Source: DATARH01 sp963734125 (GTDB lineage: Bacteria; Pseudomonadota; Alphaproteobacteria; ATCC43930; CGMCC-115725). From it: 64,000 nucleotides of DNA. The notes below the pieces were generated by a model. It was not told the DNA's origin and made no database searches. It saw only the letters and a program-made list of their open reading frames with translations. The stretch's first letter is position 1. Each line of letters opens with the position of its first letter. Location of the stretch: contig CAVTGB010000022.1 of the NCBI GenBank assembly GCA_963734125.1, positions 7,554 to 71,553 of the forward strand, given 5' to 3'. This document shows positions 1-9,907 of this stretch, in pieces. The position numbers and the translations under genes were made by a program.

Positions 1-21
1 TCAGGGCGTGATGGGTGGTAA

Positions 22-3000
22 ATGGCGGTTGTCGCAGGCACGCTTACGAATGTCGTCACGCTGGACACCAGCGGTAGTTATTCCTCGCCGCTAACCAGCG
101 CCGCGGCCGGGTACATCGCAACTCCGACCGGCGACGCCAATAACGACACAAACACGCAAAGCTTGAGCGTCAGCGACGGCGGCGCCGTCGCGGACCCATC
201 CGGGATCGTTCTCGATGACCGCGGCACCCTCGCCACCAGCGCTGAGGAAGCGCTGCTCGCGAGGAATTATCACGCGCACGCGATCACGAACGCGTTGGGA
301 ACCGTAGGCAATTTCGGGACCACGGGGGCGAACCAATACGGCGTCGCCATCGGCCTCGGCGGCGGCGCCTTGACCAGCGGCAGCCCGAACTTTGCCGGCT
401 CGGTGACGGGAAACGGGGAGGTCGCCGCCCCCGCGGCAGCGCTCGGTATCGGCGATGCCTCACCCTTCACGATCACCGATCTCAGTCGGTTGAGCGGTCT
501 TGCCAACGGCGGCATGGCGAGGAGCGCGGTACCCTCCGGCGCGTTCAATCCGGATCTGATGATCTTCGGGTGGTACGGGTGGGGCGGCGGCGGCACGATC
601 CTTCAGCCTCCGGGACCGGTGTTCAGCGGCTCCTACGCCGGCACGGTGGAGATCTCCAATCCCGCCACCCAGGCATCGACGACTTTTGCCGCGAGCGCGA
701 CGGTAACGGCAAGCTACGGCCCCGGCGTGCTCGGCGTCGGCGCAGTCCCCTGGATGGTGACCAATCTCGGAATGGTGTCGGCGACCGGGTGGGACGCCGC
801 CGGGGTGGCGCTGACCGACGGCGGGACCGTTGTCAACCGCGGCGAGATCATCGGTTCCCGCTACGGGGTGGTGATCGGCGGCGGCGCCGATCGCGTGATC
901 AACTTCGGCCCGCTCCCGGGCGGCGGCGTGGCCGTTCCGCTCGCGGGCGGCGGCACTGCTGGCAGCGGCGTGGTCGGTCTTCCGATCCGGTGGAATTATT
1001 ACGGACCGGCACCCACCAATACGCCGGGCACGGTCATCAACTACGGGCTGATCGAGGCAAACGCGTACGGGATTGGCGTCAAGATCGATGGCGGCGCCCT
1101 GACCAACGGTAGCGCGAGCGACCCCACAGCACTGATCGTCGGCGGTTCTGGTTTTTCTTCGAACGGCGTCGCCGCGGTGACCAATTACGGCACGATCGCG
1201 GGTATCGGCACGTACGGTATTGGCGTCGACCTCGCCGGCGGCGGCAGCGTCGTCAACCATGCCGGTGGCCTGATCATCGGCGGCGCAACCGGTGTCGCGC
1301 TCTATGGCGGCACCAGCGTCGCCGCGCTCACCAATTACGGTATCATCGTGGGCGGCGTCGGCATTACCGACACCGGCACCTACGCCGCCGCCGACACGAT
1401 CATCAACGCCGGTATCGTCGCGAGCAGTTCGGGCAGCAGTGGCACGGCGATTTCGCTCAGCGGCAATGATCTCCTGGTCCTGGAGGCGGGGTCCGCGGTG
1501 ATCGGCGGCATCGCCGGCTTCCGTGAGGCCGACACCATCGACCTCGCCAACCGGGCGGCCACCAGCCTCGTCTACGCCAACGGCACGTTGACCGTTCTCG
1601 ACAACGGCAGCGTGGTGACGAGCTTCGCGCTCTCCGGCCCCTTCGATCCCAATACGCTAGTGCTCGGCTCGGACGGCCACGGCGGCACCGACATCACGAT
1701 CGCCCAGCCTGCGGGGCCGGTGTTCAACGGGTCGTACACACACACCGTGGTGATCGCCGACGCGGCCACCGAGACCGCCACCGATTTCACCGCGGGCGCC
1801 AGCGTTTGGGCCGGCTATGGCCCGGGCATCCTGGGTATCGGCGGCGTGCCCTGGGCGGTGACGAATTCCGGAAATGTGTCGGCTACCGGGGCGAACGCCG
1901 CCGGGGTCGAGCTGACCGGCGGCGGGGCTGTCGTGAACGCCGGGCAGATCGCCGGGTCCGCCTACGGGGTTCTGATCGGCGGCGCCGCCGGCAGCGTCGC
2001 CAATTACGGCGCGATCACAGCGGTCCCGGCGATCGGGAAATATCCCGCCTACGCCTATCCGGCGAGCGGCATCGGGGTCAGGTTGAGCGATGGCGGTGCC
2101 CTCAGCAATGGCGCGGGCGGGGCGACCACCGCACTGATTTCCGGCTACTACGATGCCGTCGACATCGCCGGCGCGCCCGGCATGGTGACCAATGCGGGGA
2201 CGCTGATCGCGACCGGCCAGTTCGGTAGCGCAGGCGTTCGCCTCGAGGCCGGCGGCACGGTGGTGAATAGCGGGACCGCGGCGCTGATTTCCGGCTCCTC
2301 TTTTGGTGTCGAGGTCTCCGGCGGGCTCGGTGCAGTCACCAATTCGGGCGCGATCGCCGGCGTCTATACCGGCCTCTATCTGCAGGATGGCGGCGGCGTC
2401 ACCAATGAGGCGGGCGGTGTGATCACCGGCGGCAATGCCGGTGTCCTCGTCAGCGGCGCCGCCGGCGGGATCGACAATTCGGGATCGATCTCTGCGTCGA
2501 GCGGCGTCGGGGTGGAGCTGAGCCAGGGCGGGACCGTGGTCAACCGGGGCCTCGTCACCGGCACCGACAACAGCACGGTAACCTATCAACAGACCAGCCC
2601 TGGGTCCGCCTACTACCTGTCATATATGGCTGGTAGATCTGGCGTCGGGGTCGAGCTCGACTCCGCCGGCAGCGTCGTCAATTTCGGAACGGTGTCGGGT
2701 GTCGGCGAAACGACGATACAATCCCAGAATTATTACGGCTCCATCACATCGGTCTCGTATGCGCCGTCCGGCATCGGGGTCTATCTGGCGGCAGGCGGCA
2801 GCGTCACCAACGCCGCGGGCGGGTTGATAGAAGGCAACGGGGTGGGGATCGACATCGCCGGCGGACCGGGCACCGTCGTCAATGGCGGCACGATCAGCGG
2901 CGGCGGCGGTACGGCGGTTGAATTTTCCGGTGGTTACAATCTCGTGGTCGTTGATCCGGGGGCGGTGTTCCAGGGAATCGTCGATGGCGGCACCGGCAAC

Positions 3001-3648
3001 GACACGCTGGAGCTGGCCGCGGGCGCCGGCACGGGCACATTGTCGGGCCTGGGCACCCAATATCTCGGCTTTTCGGTCGTGACCGTCGATGCCGGGGCGC
3101 AATGGGTGTTGAGCGGCAGCAACACGATCGATGCCGGGGTCACGCTCGAGGATCTCGGTACCCTAACGATCGACGGCGCGCTGGCGAACACTGGTTCGCT
3201 GTGGGCGAATGGCGGCAATGTGACGGTCGAAGGCGCGGCCACCGGCGGCGGCAATGCCGAGATCAGCGGCGACGCGTCGCTCGAGTTCGCCGCCGGCTCG
3301 GATGCCGCGGTAACGTTTGATGCCGGGGCGTCGGGCACGCTGAAGCTCGACCAGTCGGCGGATTTTACCGGCACGATTGCCGGGTTCGGTGCGGGCGATG
3401 TGCTCGACCTCGGCGATATCGCCTTCGGCAGCGATGATACGCTCGGCTATACGGAGAACGCCGCCGGCACCGGCGGCACGCTGACGCTCGGCGACGGCAC
3501 GCATACGGCTAGCCTCGCGCTTCTCGGCCAATACGCGGCGGCCGGGTTTGCGATAGGCGCTGACGCGAACGGCGGCACGCTCGTCACCTATACGCCACAA
3601 AGCGGCGGTGGCGCCGAGCAGGCGATGCTGACCATCCCGCACCATTAG
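22..3648 (+). CDS. Large beta-helical repeat protein (adhesin-like, probably secreted)
   Basis: This 1208-residue protein is built almost entirely of short Gly/Asn-rich repeats of the form V-x-N-x-G-x-I-x-G...G-V-x-L-x-x-GG, as in right-handed beta-helix adhesins. Two larger modules are duplicated: one opens near residue 195 with GPVFSGSY and one near residue 561 with GPVFNGSY. Each is followed by a YGPG...PW.VTN segment, so the gene grew by duplication of a unit of about 1.1 kb. The C-terminal ~60 residues (GFGAGDVLDLGDIAF...LTLGDGTHTASLALLGQY) resemble the ends of large alphaproteobacterial proteins thought to use type I secretion; that assignment is inferred. No N-terminal signal peptide is visible. 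The ATG lies only 21 bases from the window edge, so an upstream start cannot be excluded. A paralogue lies at 29792-33268. No secretion genes are adjacent. Confidence 0.75.
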   Translation: MAVVAGTLTNVVTLDTSGSYSSPLTSAAAGYIATPTGDANNDTNTQSLSVSDGGAVADPSGIVLDDRGTLATSAEEALLARNYHAHAITNALGTVGNFGTTGANQYGVAIGLGGGALTSGSPNFAGSVTGNGEVAAPAAALGIGDASPFTITDLSRLSGLANGGMARSAVPSGAFNPDLMIFGWYGWGGGGTILQPPGPVFSGSYAGTVEISNPATQASTTFAASATVTASYGPGVLGVGAVPWMVTNLGMVSATGWDAAGVALTDGGTVVNRGEIIGSRYGVVIGGGADRVINFGPLPGGGVAVPLAGGGTAGSGVVGLPIRWNYYGPAPTNTPGTVINYGLIEANAYGIGVKIDGGALTNGSASDPTALIVGGSGFSSNGVAAVTNYGTIAGIGTYGIGVDLAGGGSVVNHAGGLIIGGATGVALYGGTSVAALTNYGIIVGGVGITDTGTYAAADTIINAGIVASSSGSSGTAISLSGNDLLVLEAGSAVIGGIAGFREADTIDLANRAATSLVYANGTLTVLDNGSVVTSFALSGPFDPNTLVLGSDGHGGTDITIAQPAGPVFNGSYTHTVVIADAATETATDFTAGASVWAGYGPGILGIGGVPWAVTNSGNVSATGANAAGVELTGGGAVVNAGQIAGSAYGVLIGGAAGSVANYGAITAVPAIGKYPAYAYPASGIGVRLSDGGALSNGAGGATTALISGYYDAVDIAGAPGMVTNAGTLIATGQFGSAGVRLEAGGTVVNSGTAALISGSSFGVEVSGGLGAVTNSGAIAGVYTGLYLQDGGGVTNEAGGVITGGNAGVLVSGAAGGIDNSGSISASSGVGVELSQGGTVVNRGLVTGTDNSTVTYQQTSPGSAYYLSYMAGRSGVGVELDSAGSVVNFGTVSGVGETTIQSQNYYGSITSVSYAPSGIGVYLAAGGSVTNAAGGLIEGNGVGIDIAGGPGTVVNGGTISGGGGTAVEFSGGYNLVVVDPGAVFQGIVDGGTGNDTLELAAGAGTGTLSGLGTQYLGFSVVTVDAGAQWVLSGSNTIDAGVTLEDLGTLTIDGALANTGSLWANGGNVTVEGAATGGGNAEISGDASLEFAAGSDAAVTFDAGASGTLKLDQSADFTGTIAGFGAGDVLDLGDIAFGSDDTLGYTENAAGTGGTLTLGDGTHTASLALLGQYAAAGFAIGADANGGTLVTYTPQSGGGAEQAMLTIPHH

Positions 3649-3664
3649 GCCGCGCGCGGGCGTC

Positions 3665-4519
3665 TCAATGCGCCATCAGGACAGGCAGGGTCATGCTCTC
3701 GAGCACGGTTCGCGTGACGCCGCCGAGCAAGAGCTCGCGCACCCGCGAATGGCCGTACGCGCCCATCACCAAGAGATCGGCTTCAAGATCGCTGGCCCGT
3801 GACAAGAGCGCGTTGCCGGCCCCGATGCCGGCCGACACCGTCTGTTCGATCGTCGCCTTGACGCCGTGACGCGCGAGGTGGAGCGCAATGTCTGCGCCCG
3901 GCACCTCGCCATGCCCGGAGGGGCCGGCGGCCGGATCGACCGCGAGAATGGTGACCGCCTCGGCACCGGCCAATAGCGGCATCGCATCGTTGATCGCGCG
4001 CGTCGCTTCGCGACTCGAGTCCCAGCCCACCAGCACGCGCCGGCCGATCTCTGTCCAGCTCCCGGCATAGGGGATGACGAGGATCGGGCGGCCAACCGCG
4101 AGCGCGACCTCTTCGGGCAGCGGCCGGAACAGCGCCGCCTGGGTGTCGTCGGGGTCCGGCTGTCCAACGACGATCAGATCGACGTAGCGGCCGTGCAGCG
4201 CGGTGACGGCGGAGGGTAAACCCGAGGCGGCGCGCCATTCGGCCGACAGCCCGCGCCGGGTCGCGATCTCCTCGAAGAGGCGTCGCATGGCGTCGCCCTC
4301 GGTGTCTATCTTCTCCTGATATTCGCGATACAGCGGATCCAGCAACGAGCGATCGAAATAATCGAAATAGCCGTGGGGGTGGGGTGGGTCGACCGCGAAC
4401 GTCGAATAAAACCCCACCAGATGGGCAGCGAAGCGCTCGGCCAAGGCGGCAGCGATTTCGACCCGCACGCGGGTCGGCCGGGTGGTATCGAGCGTGACCA
4501 GAATGTCCTTGAAACCCAT
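3665..4519 (-). CDS. Universal stress protein, two UspA domains
   Basis: At 284 residues this is a tandem UspA protein: an N-terminal domain (about 1-145) starting KDILVTLD and a C-terminal domain (about 155-284) starting RRVLVGWDSS. The second domain carries the ATP-binding signature G-x2-G-x9-G-S/T, seen as GAYGHSRVRELLLGGVTRT. The first lacks a clear version, which is common in tandem forms. Such proteins are cytoplasmic and bind nucleotide under stress. The start ATG is preceded by a strong AGGAGG-type ribosome site. The gene is convergent with the beta-helix gene and on the same strand as the enoyl-CoA hydratase upstream, about 100 bases apart. Confidence 0.9.
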   Translation of the reverse strand: MGFKDILVTLDTTRPTRVRVEIAAALAERFAAHLVGFYSTFAVDPPHPHGYFDYFDRSLLDPLYREYQEKIDTEGDAMRRLFEEIATRRGLSAEWRAASGLPSAVTALHGRYVDLIVVGQPDPDDTQAALFRPLPEEVALAVGRPILVIPYAGSWTEIGRRVLVGWDSSREATRAINDAMPLLAGAEAVTILAVDPAAGPSGHGEVPGADIALHLARHGVKATIEQTVSAGIGAGNALLSRASDLEADLLVMGAYGHSRVRELLLGGVTRTVLESMTLPVLMAH

Positions 4520-4621
4520 CGCTTCCTCCTCGCGCCGGGGATGAGCGCGCCGATTGCGCAGCGATCATCGCCCGCCGACTGACGACTGCCTTGATCCAGG
4601 TCAACGGAACGAACTTGGCGT

Positions 4622-5428
4622 TCAGCGGCCGTGGAACAGCGGCGTTCGCTTCTCTCCCCAGGCCTTCAATGCCTCGGCATGGTCCTCGGAGGCGGCGCAG
4701 CGGGAGCGCGCCTCAGCCAGGGCGGCGCGGTCGAGCCGGCCACCGGCAATCTCGTTGATTGCGCGCTTGAGGCCGGCCAATGCGAGCGGCGCGTTGGCGG
4801 CGAGCGCATCGGCCAGGGCGTCGACACGCGCGTCGAGTTCAGCCGCCGGCACCGCCTCGTCGAGATAACCGATGCGCAGCAGCCCGTCCGTATCGATCGG
4901 CTGGGCGGTCATGAACAGCTTTTTCGCGGCGGCGACGCCGAGCCTGGTGACATAGCGCTCGATGCCGCTCGGGTAGTAGACGATGCCGAGCCGGGCCGCC
5001 GGCATCAGGAGCCGCATTGCGTCAACCCCGATGCGGAAATCGCAGGCGAGCGCGAGGTCGGTCGAGCCACCATAGACGCTGCCGTTGAGCGCGGCGATCG
5101 TCGGCACCCGCAGCGCTTCGAGCCGGTCGACGGTGCGCTCGAACGAGTCGCTGCCTTCTTCGTCGGCCCCGCGGTTCCTGGCGTGGCGCTCGACCAGGGC
5201 GCCGATGTGATAGCCCGAACTGAAGCTCTTGCCGGTCCCGGTCAGGACCAGCACGCGGACGCTCGGATCGTCGTCGATCCGGGTAAAGGTCTCGCGCAAC
5301 ACCGCGAGATCGTCGGGTTCGATCCGGTTGTGCTGGCGCGGGCGGTTGAGGCGGATCGTGGCGCGACCGTGCTCGATCGTGACGATCGGCTGGGTCGCCT
5401 CGGCGTCGATGCTGGTCAGGGTGGGCAT
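4622..5428 (-). CDS. Enoyl-CoA hydratase/isomerase family protein
   Basis: The 268-residue product has the crotonase fold: ATIRLNRP near residue 27, the oxyanion-hole segment SSGYHIGAL near residue 70 and the second one, ALNGSVYGGSTDLALACDFRIG, around 113-133. The usual acid/base glutamates are not evident at their standard positions (GGSTDL, LGIVYYPSG), so hydratase activity is uncertain; an isomerase, thioesterase or hydrolase role in the superfamily is possible. Full length for the family. Its start overlaps the end of the frameshifted GST gene by about 13 bases, suggesting co-transcription. Confidence 0.85.
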   Translation of the reverse strand: MPTLTSIDAEATQPIVTIEHGRATIRLNRPRQHNRIEPDDLAVLRETFTRIDDDPSVRVLVLTGTGKSFSSGYHIGALVERHARNRGADEEGSDSFERTVDRLEALRVPTIAALNGSVYGGSTDLALACDFRIGVDAMRLLMPAARLGIVYYPSGIERYVTRLGVAAAKKLFMTAQPIDTDGLLRIGYLDEAVPAAELDARVDALADALAANAPLALAGLKRAINEIAGGRLDRAALAEARSRCAASEDHAEALKAWGEKRTPLFHGR

Positions 5429-6083
5429 GGTCTCTGTGTCCCTCGCTCAGACGCCGAGGGCTTGGTGACCTGGAAGCTCTGGCGCTCCTCCATGCGGGCG
5501 ATCCACGTCCGCAACCTCGAGTGCTCGGCGAGCGGTGCGGCGCCTTCGGGGAGCCGGCTGAAATAATAAAGGAGCGGGATCACCATCAGATCGGCGAGGC
5601 TGATCCGCTCGCCGGCGAGAAACGGCTGCTCGCCCTGGAGGCGCGCGATTTCCGCAAGGCACAGGCGCACCCGCGGCAACGCCGCGGCGCACCGCCGCCT
5701 CGTCGACCGGCAATCCGAGGCGCGGCGCGAGCATGCGGTTGAACAGGATACCGGCGGCGAGCGACGGCCAGGCATAGGCGTCGACGATGCCGATGATCTG
5801 GTTCATCCGCGCGAATTGGTGCAGATCGGTCGGCTGCAGCGGCGCGACCGGGAACCCTTCGTCGATATAGCGCAGGATCGCCTGGGTCTCGTAGAGCGCG
5901 AAGCCGTCATGCTCGAAGGCCGGCACCTTGGCGAACGGGTGGCGCGCGAGATGCGGCTCCTCGCGGATGCGCGCCGAAGGGAACCTCGACCAGCTCGTGC
6001 GCGACGCCTTTTTCGGCAAGCGCAAGGCGGGCGCTCCACACATAGGTGCTGCCCGCCGGGCCATAGACGATCGGCCGCGCCAT
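5416..6083 (-). CDS. Glutathione S-transferase, frameshifted
   Basis: Three reading frames together give a standard ~220-residue GST. The N-terminus starts at the ATG at 6083 (MARPIVYGPAGSTYVWSARL), a thioredoxin-like domain follows with PAFEHDGFALYETQAILRYI, where E-T is the glutathione-contacting pair, and the helical C-terminal domain ends with LADLMVIPLLYYFSRLP and a short tail at 5416. Frame changes are needed near 5970 and near 5685. No other defect is visible, so base-call errors are likelier than a true pseudogene. The 3' end overlaps the downstream enoyl-CoA hydratase start. Confidence 0.75.
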
Positions 6084-6125
6084 ATCTCGGTTCCCTCATC
6101 CTTGCCGACAGAATAGCGCCGCGAG

Positions 6126-6153
6126 ATTGCTTCGTCGCGGCGCTCCTCGCAAT
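6126..6153. repeat. Intergenic inverted repeat, family A
   Basis: ATTGCTTCGTCGC...GCTCCTCGCAAT, with inverted ends ATTGC/GCAAT, between the GST and surface-protein genes. A related copy lies at 43983-44008. The pattern resembles dispersed extragenic elements common in alphaproteobacteria. Confidence 0.6.
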
Positions 6154-6181
6154 GGCAGACTTGGTCAGCGGGCGGATGGGC

Positions 6182-6633
6182 TCAGTTGGCGACGCGCCAC
6201 TGACCGGTGGCATCCTGGCACGCGCGTGCCGAGCGCGCCGCTCGTCGCCTGGTACTCGCGGCAGGTCTGTCCGGTGGCGTTCTTGAAGGCCGGCCGGTTG
6301 GTATAGGTGATCGCGCGCCGCCTGGGCGTCGCCGAGGCGGGCGCGTAGCCGAGGGCCGGCGCGCCGGCGCCGGTGGCGGGATGAGTAGGCGGCCGGCGGT
6401 GGATAGTAGGCCGGCGGCGGGGCGTAGTAGGGTATAGGCGGCGGCGGGTAATAGCCGTAGATAGGATCCGGGTAGTAGCCGCGAGAACGGGACGCCGACC
6501 CGACGAAGACCCGCGCGCGGCCAGGCGCCGGCAGGGCGCGCCGAGGTCGGCACCGATCGCCGATCGGCGACCGGCGATGCCGGCGAAAAGCACGACGCGT
6601 CAGCCACTGGTCTGTGTCGAGCCTCAAGCTCAT
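6182..6633 (-). CDS. Small secreted surface-antigen-like protein, frameshifted
   Basis: No single frame covers this gene, but three frames join into a plausible ~150-residue protein. The start at 6633 gives MSLRLDTDQWLTRRAF, continuing in another frame as FAGIAG, which resembles a twin-arginine signal. A Tyr/Pro-rich linker follows (GYYPDPIYGYYPPPPIPYY). The C-terminal segment ITYTNRPAFKNATGQTCREYQ ends with ACQDATGQWRVAN at 6182. That Cys...Cys end resembles the C-terminal domain of 17-kDa/RT0821-type surface antigens. Frame changes are needed near the N-terminus and near 6230-6250. The reconstruction, and therefore the call, is tentative. Confidence 0.45.
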
Positions 6634-6834
6634 CGTCTGCCTCAACGCATTGAGGGCACGAGATCTCGGCTGGCGATCATACGGCACTAGCGGAACGAAA
6701 CGCCATCTGTTCCGGCATCGCCGCGGACTGCAGCGACGCCTCGCCGGTCAAGCTGCTGCGCCGTGCGGGGCGGTTGCAGCCCATGGCCCGACGGGCTAAG
6801 ACCCTGGCACGGTTTCAAGCCGAGGAGAAACGCC

Positions 6835-8539
6835 GTGGCGCGCGGAGACGACCAGCATCGCAACCCGCAATCCGACATCGAGATCGCGCAAGCGGCGACG
6901 ATGCGGCCGATCGGCGAGGTCGCCGCGGACAAGCTCGGCATCCCCGACGAGGCGCTCTCGCCCTATGGCCGCTACAAGGCGAAGATCTCGCTCGACTACA
7001 TCCGCTCGCTGAAGGACCGGCCGAACGGCAAGCTGATCCTCGTCACCGCGATCACGCCGACCCCGGCCGGCGAAGGCAAGACGACAACGACGGTCGGTCT
7101 CGGCGATGCGCTCAACCACATCGGCAAGAAGGCGATCCTGTGCCTGCGCGAGCCGAGCCTCGGCCCGTGCTTTGGCATGAAGGGCGGCGCCGCCGGCGGC
7201 GGCTACGCCCAGGTCGTGCCGATGGAGGACATCAACCTCCATTTCACCGGCGATTTACACGCGATCGGCACCGCCAACAACCTGCTCGCGGCGCTGATCG
7301 ACAACCACATCTATTGGGGCCTCGAGCCGCGCATCGATCCGCGCCGGGTCGCCTGGCGGCGCGGGCTCGACATGAACGACCGGGCGTTGCGCTCGATCGT
7401 CTCCTCGCTCGGCGGGGTCGCCAACGGCTTTCCCCGCGAGGACGGGTTCGACATCACCGTCGCTTCCGAGGTGATGGCGATCTTCTGCCTGTCGACCGAC
7501 CTGGCCGATCTGCGGCGGCGGCTCGCCAATATCGTCGTCGGCCAGACCCGCGAGCGCCAGCCGGTGCGGTCGTCCGACCTGAAGGCGGCCGGGGCGATGG
7601 CGGTACTGTTGAAGGATGCGCTCGCGCCCAACCTCGTGCAGACGCTGGAAAACAACCCGGCCTTCATCCATGGCGGCCCGTTCGCCAACATCGCGCATGG
7701 CTGCAATTCGGTGATGGCGACGACGACGGCGCTGAAGCTCGCCGATTACGTCGTCACCGAGGCCGGGTTCGGGGCCGATCTCGGCGCCGAGAAATTCTTC
7801 GACATCAAATGCCGCAAGACCGGGCTGAAGCCCGATGCGGCGGTCATCGTCGCGACGGTGCGGGCGCTGAAGATGCATGGCGGGGTGCCGCGCGACGGCT
7901 CAAGGAAGAGAATGTCGCCGCGCTCGAAAAGGGCTTCGCCAATCTCCAGCGCCATCTCGAAAATCTGCGCGGGTTCGGGGTGCCGGTGGTGGTCTCGGTC
8001 AACCGCTTCAGCGCCGACACCGCAGGCCGAGCACGCCCGGCTGAAGGAGCTGTGCGCCGGGATGGGCGTCGAGGCGGTCATCGCCGACCATTGGGCCCAG
8101 GGCGGCGAAGGCGCCGCCGAGCTCGCCGCACGCGGTCGTCAAGCTCGCCGAAAGCGGCAAGGCGGAGTTCCGCGTTCTCTATCCCGACGAGATGCCGCTG
8201 CGCGACAAGATCAAGACGATCGCCCAGAAGATCTACCGGGCCCGCGACATCGCCTGCGACGGCGCGATCGAGAGCCGCCTGGCTGAGTTGCAGAAGGGCG
8301 GGTTCGGCCATTTCCCGGTGTGCATCGCCAAGACGCAATACAGCTTTACCACCGACGCCAACGCCAAGGGCGCGCCCGACGACCACGTCCTCGCGGTGCG
8401 CGAGATCCGGCTGTCGGCCGGCGCCGAGTTCATCGTCGCGGTGTGCGGCGAGATCATGACGATGCCCGGCCTGCCGCGGGTGCCCGCCGCCAACAGCATC
8501 GATCTGACCGAGGACGGCCGCATCACCGGGCTGTTCTGA
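6835..8539 (+). CDS. fhs: Formate-tetrahydrofolate ligase (10-formyl-THF synthetase), frameshifted
   Basis: The enzyme joins formate to tetrahydrofolate using ATP, giving 10-formyl-THF for purine and one-carbon metabolism. The GTG at 6835 is chosen because AGGAG lies just upstream and the product begins at the usual place (AQAATMRPIGEVA). The P-loop TPTPAGEGKTTTTVGL is intact, as are FGMKGGAAGGGYAQV and the C-terminal MPGLPRVPAAN...DGRITGLF. Three single-base shifts near 7900, 8025 and 8130 split the frame. At the first two, restoring one C in a short C run rebuilds the family sequence (RDGLKEEN, ADTPQAEHARL). Joined length is ~568 residues, normal for the family. The cyclo-ligase gene follows after 5 bases. 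Confidence 0.92.
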
Positions 8540-8544
8540 ACCCG

Positions 8545-9138
8545 ATGGACGCTGATGCGGTCAAGCTGTGGCGGCGCGGCGAGCGGGCCCGCCTCATTGC
8601 GCTGCGCCAGGGGCTGCCCGCCGATGAGCGGCGCCAGGCGGGCGAGCGCATCGCTATGCGGGCTGCGCACCCTCCTCGCCGAGCGGCCGGGGATCCTCGG
8701 GTGTCTATTGGCCGTTTCGCGCCGAGTTCGACCCGCGCCCGCTGATCGAGTGGGCCGTCGCGGCCGGGCGCGTGGTCGCGCTGCCGGTCGTCGTCGACAA
8801 AAAGGGGCCGCTCGAATACCGCGCCTGGCGGCCGGGCGAGCCGCTCGTTGACGGCGTGTGGAACATCCCGGTGCCGGAGCAGGGCGCACGATCGTCACAC
8901 CGGCGATCGTGCTGGCCCCGCTCGTCGGGTTCGACCGCGCGTGCTATCGGCTCGGGTATGGCGGCGGCTATTTCGACCGCACCCTGGCCGCGCTGGCGCC
9001 GCGGCCGATGGCGATCGGGGTCGGCTTTGCGGTCCAGGAACTGGCGACGATCCATCCCCAGCCGTTCGACGTGCCGATGGATTGATCGTCACCGAAACCG
9101 GCACGCGCCGCCGGACCACTCCCGGCGTGCGATCCTGA
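8545..9138 (+). CDS. 5-formyltetrahydrofolate cyclo-ligase, frameshifted
   Basis: This enzyme converts 5-formyl-THF to 5,10-methenyl-THF with ATP, rescuing a storage folate. The ATG at 8545 gives MDADAVKLWRRGERARL. The signature LGYGGGYFDRTLAAL and the end FDVPMD...LIVTETGTRR identify the family. Frame changes are needed near 8660, 8700, 8883 and 9082. The last makes the apparent stop at 9085 artificial and moves the true end to 9138. Joined length (~197 residues) is normal. It sits directly behind fhs, which fits a folate one-carbon operon. Confidence 0.85.
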
Positions 9139-9142
9139 GCGA

Positions 9143-9632
9143 CTAGCCGGCGCGGGCGGCGGTGCGCGAGCCGCGCGGCCGGCCGCGGCGCGGGCGCGGC
9201 GCGTCGCCCGCCGGCGCTGCGGCGGCCTGGCGGCCGCCGCGGCCGAGGCCGAGTTCCTTGGCCAGGGTCGAGCGCTGCTGCGAATAGGTCGGCGCGGTCA
9301 GCGGATGATCGCTCGGCAGGCCCCAGCGCTTCAGATACTGTTCCCCGGTCGAGGCCGTGCCGCGTGCTCAGGTGACGGCGCAGCATCTTGCCCTTCCAGC
9401 CGCATTCGAGGCAGATGACCGCATCGCGCTGCACCGAGCGCCGCAACGGCACCGCCGGGGTCAGGGCGCCGTGCGGCTCGGCGGGCTTGCCAAGGTCGTT
9501 GATCGTGCGATGCACCGAATTGATCAGCTCGGGGATCTGCTCCGGCGCCACATTATGATGCGATACGTAGCTGGCGATGATCTTGGTGACCAGTGCGGGA
9601 TATACCCCCTGATATTTTGCTTCTGCGGCCAT
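9143..9632 (-). CDS. mucR: MucR/Ros family zinc-finger transcriptional regulator, one frameshift
   Basis: MucR/Ros proteins are DNA-binding regulators that control exopolysaccharide, motility and cell-cycle genes in alphaproteobacteria. The product starts MAAEAKYQGVYPALVTKIIASYVSHH... with a GGGGGG ribosome site. The zinc finger is CLECGWKGKMLRRHLSTRHG (Cys-x2-Cys, then His-x4-His). One frame change near 9350 is needed. After it the expected EQYLKRWGLPSDHPL and YSQQRSTLAKELGLGR appear, followed by a basic Ala/Arg/Gly tail ending at 9143. The total of ~163 residues is slightly longer than usual because of that tail. It is convergent with the cyclo-ligase gene. Confidence 0.88.
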
Positions 9633-9648
9633 TTTTGCCCCCCTTTTC

Positions 9649-9663
9649 AGACTTGGTAAGTCT
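9649..9663. promoter_or_regulatory. Short inverted repeat upstream of mucR (candidate operator)
   Basis: AGACTTGGTAAGTCT has 6-base arms around GGT, 17 bases ahead of the mucR start. MucR/Ros proteins commonly repress their own genes, so an autoregulatory site is possible. On the minus strand a weak promoter-like TTGTAC followed about 17 bases later by GTTAGA overlaps it. This is speculative. Confidence 0.3.
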
Positions 9664-9789
9664 AACACCAGGAATGGCCAAAAGTACAAGGCCGCGTTTG
9701 CGACGACTGCTGGGGGCCAAGCATTGAGCAAGGAAACACCCGACGAGACTTCACCGCAATCGCGACTCCCGTGCTGCCGTTCGCGCGGT

Positions 9790-9862
9790 GCCAGCCCCTC
9801 GCCCTCTTATCCTTCGCGCGGGTTCCTCTATCCGCCCGCAGCCAAGGCGAGAGGGGTGGGTT
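9790..9862. repeat. Intergenic inverted repeat, family C
   Basis: The arms CAGCCCCTCGCCCTCT and AGGCGAGAGGGGTGGG are separated by about 40 bases, between mucR and the mutase gene. Related sequences occur at 25838-25962 and 29497-29551. The gap 9664-9907 holds nothing else recognisable. Confidence 0.5.
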
Positions 9863-9907
9863 ACGGGCCGGCGCGGGTGGGATCAACCAGACTGAAGTCC
9901 GCTCAGC

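Noticed and set aside
6634..6834. Possible ZTP (pfl) riboswitch upstream of fhs
   Set aside because: The conserved 3' element of that class (CCGCCUGGGC) and its partner stem are not present. The gap shows no convincing structure.
5416..9632. A cluster of pseudogenes under decay (GST, surface protein, fhs, cyclo-ligase, mucR)
   Set aside because: The same kind of shift affects ribosomal and Fe-S genes elsewhere in the window, and corrected frames are otherwise intact, so base-call error is preferred.
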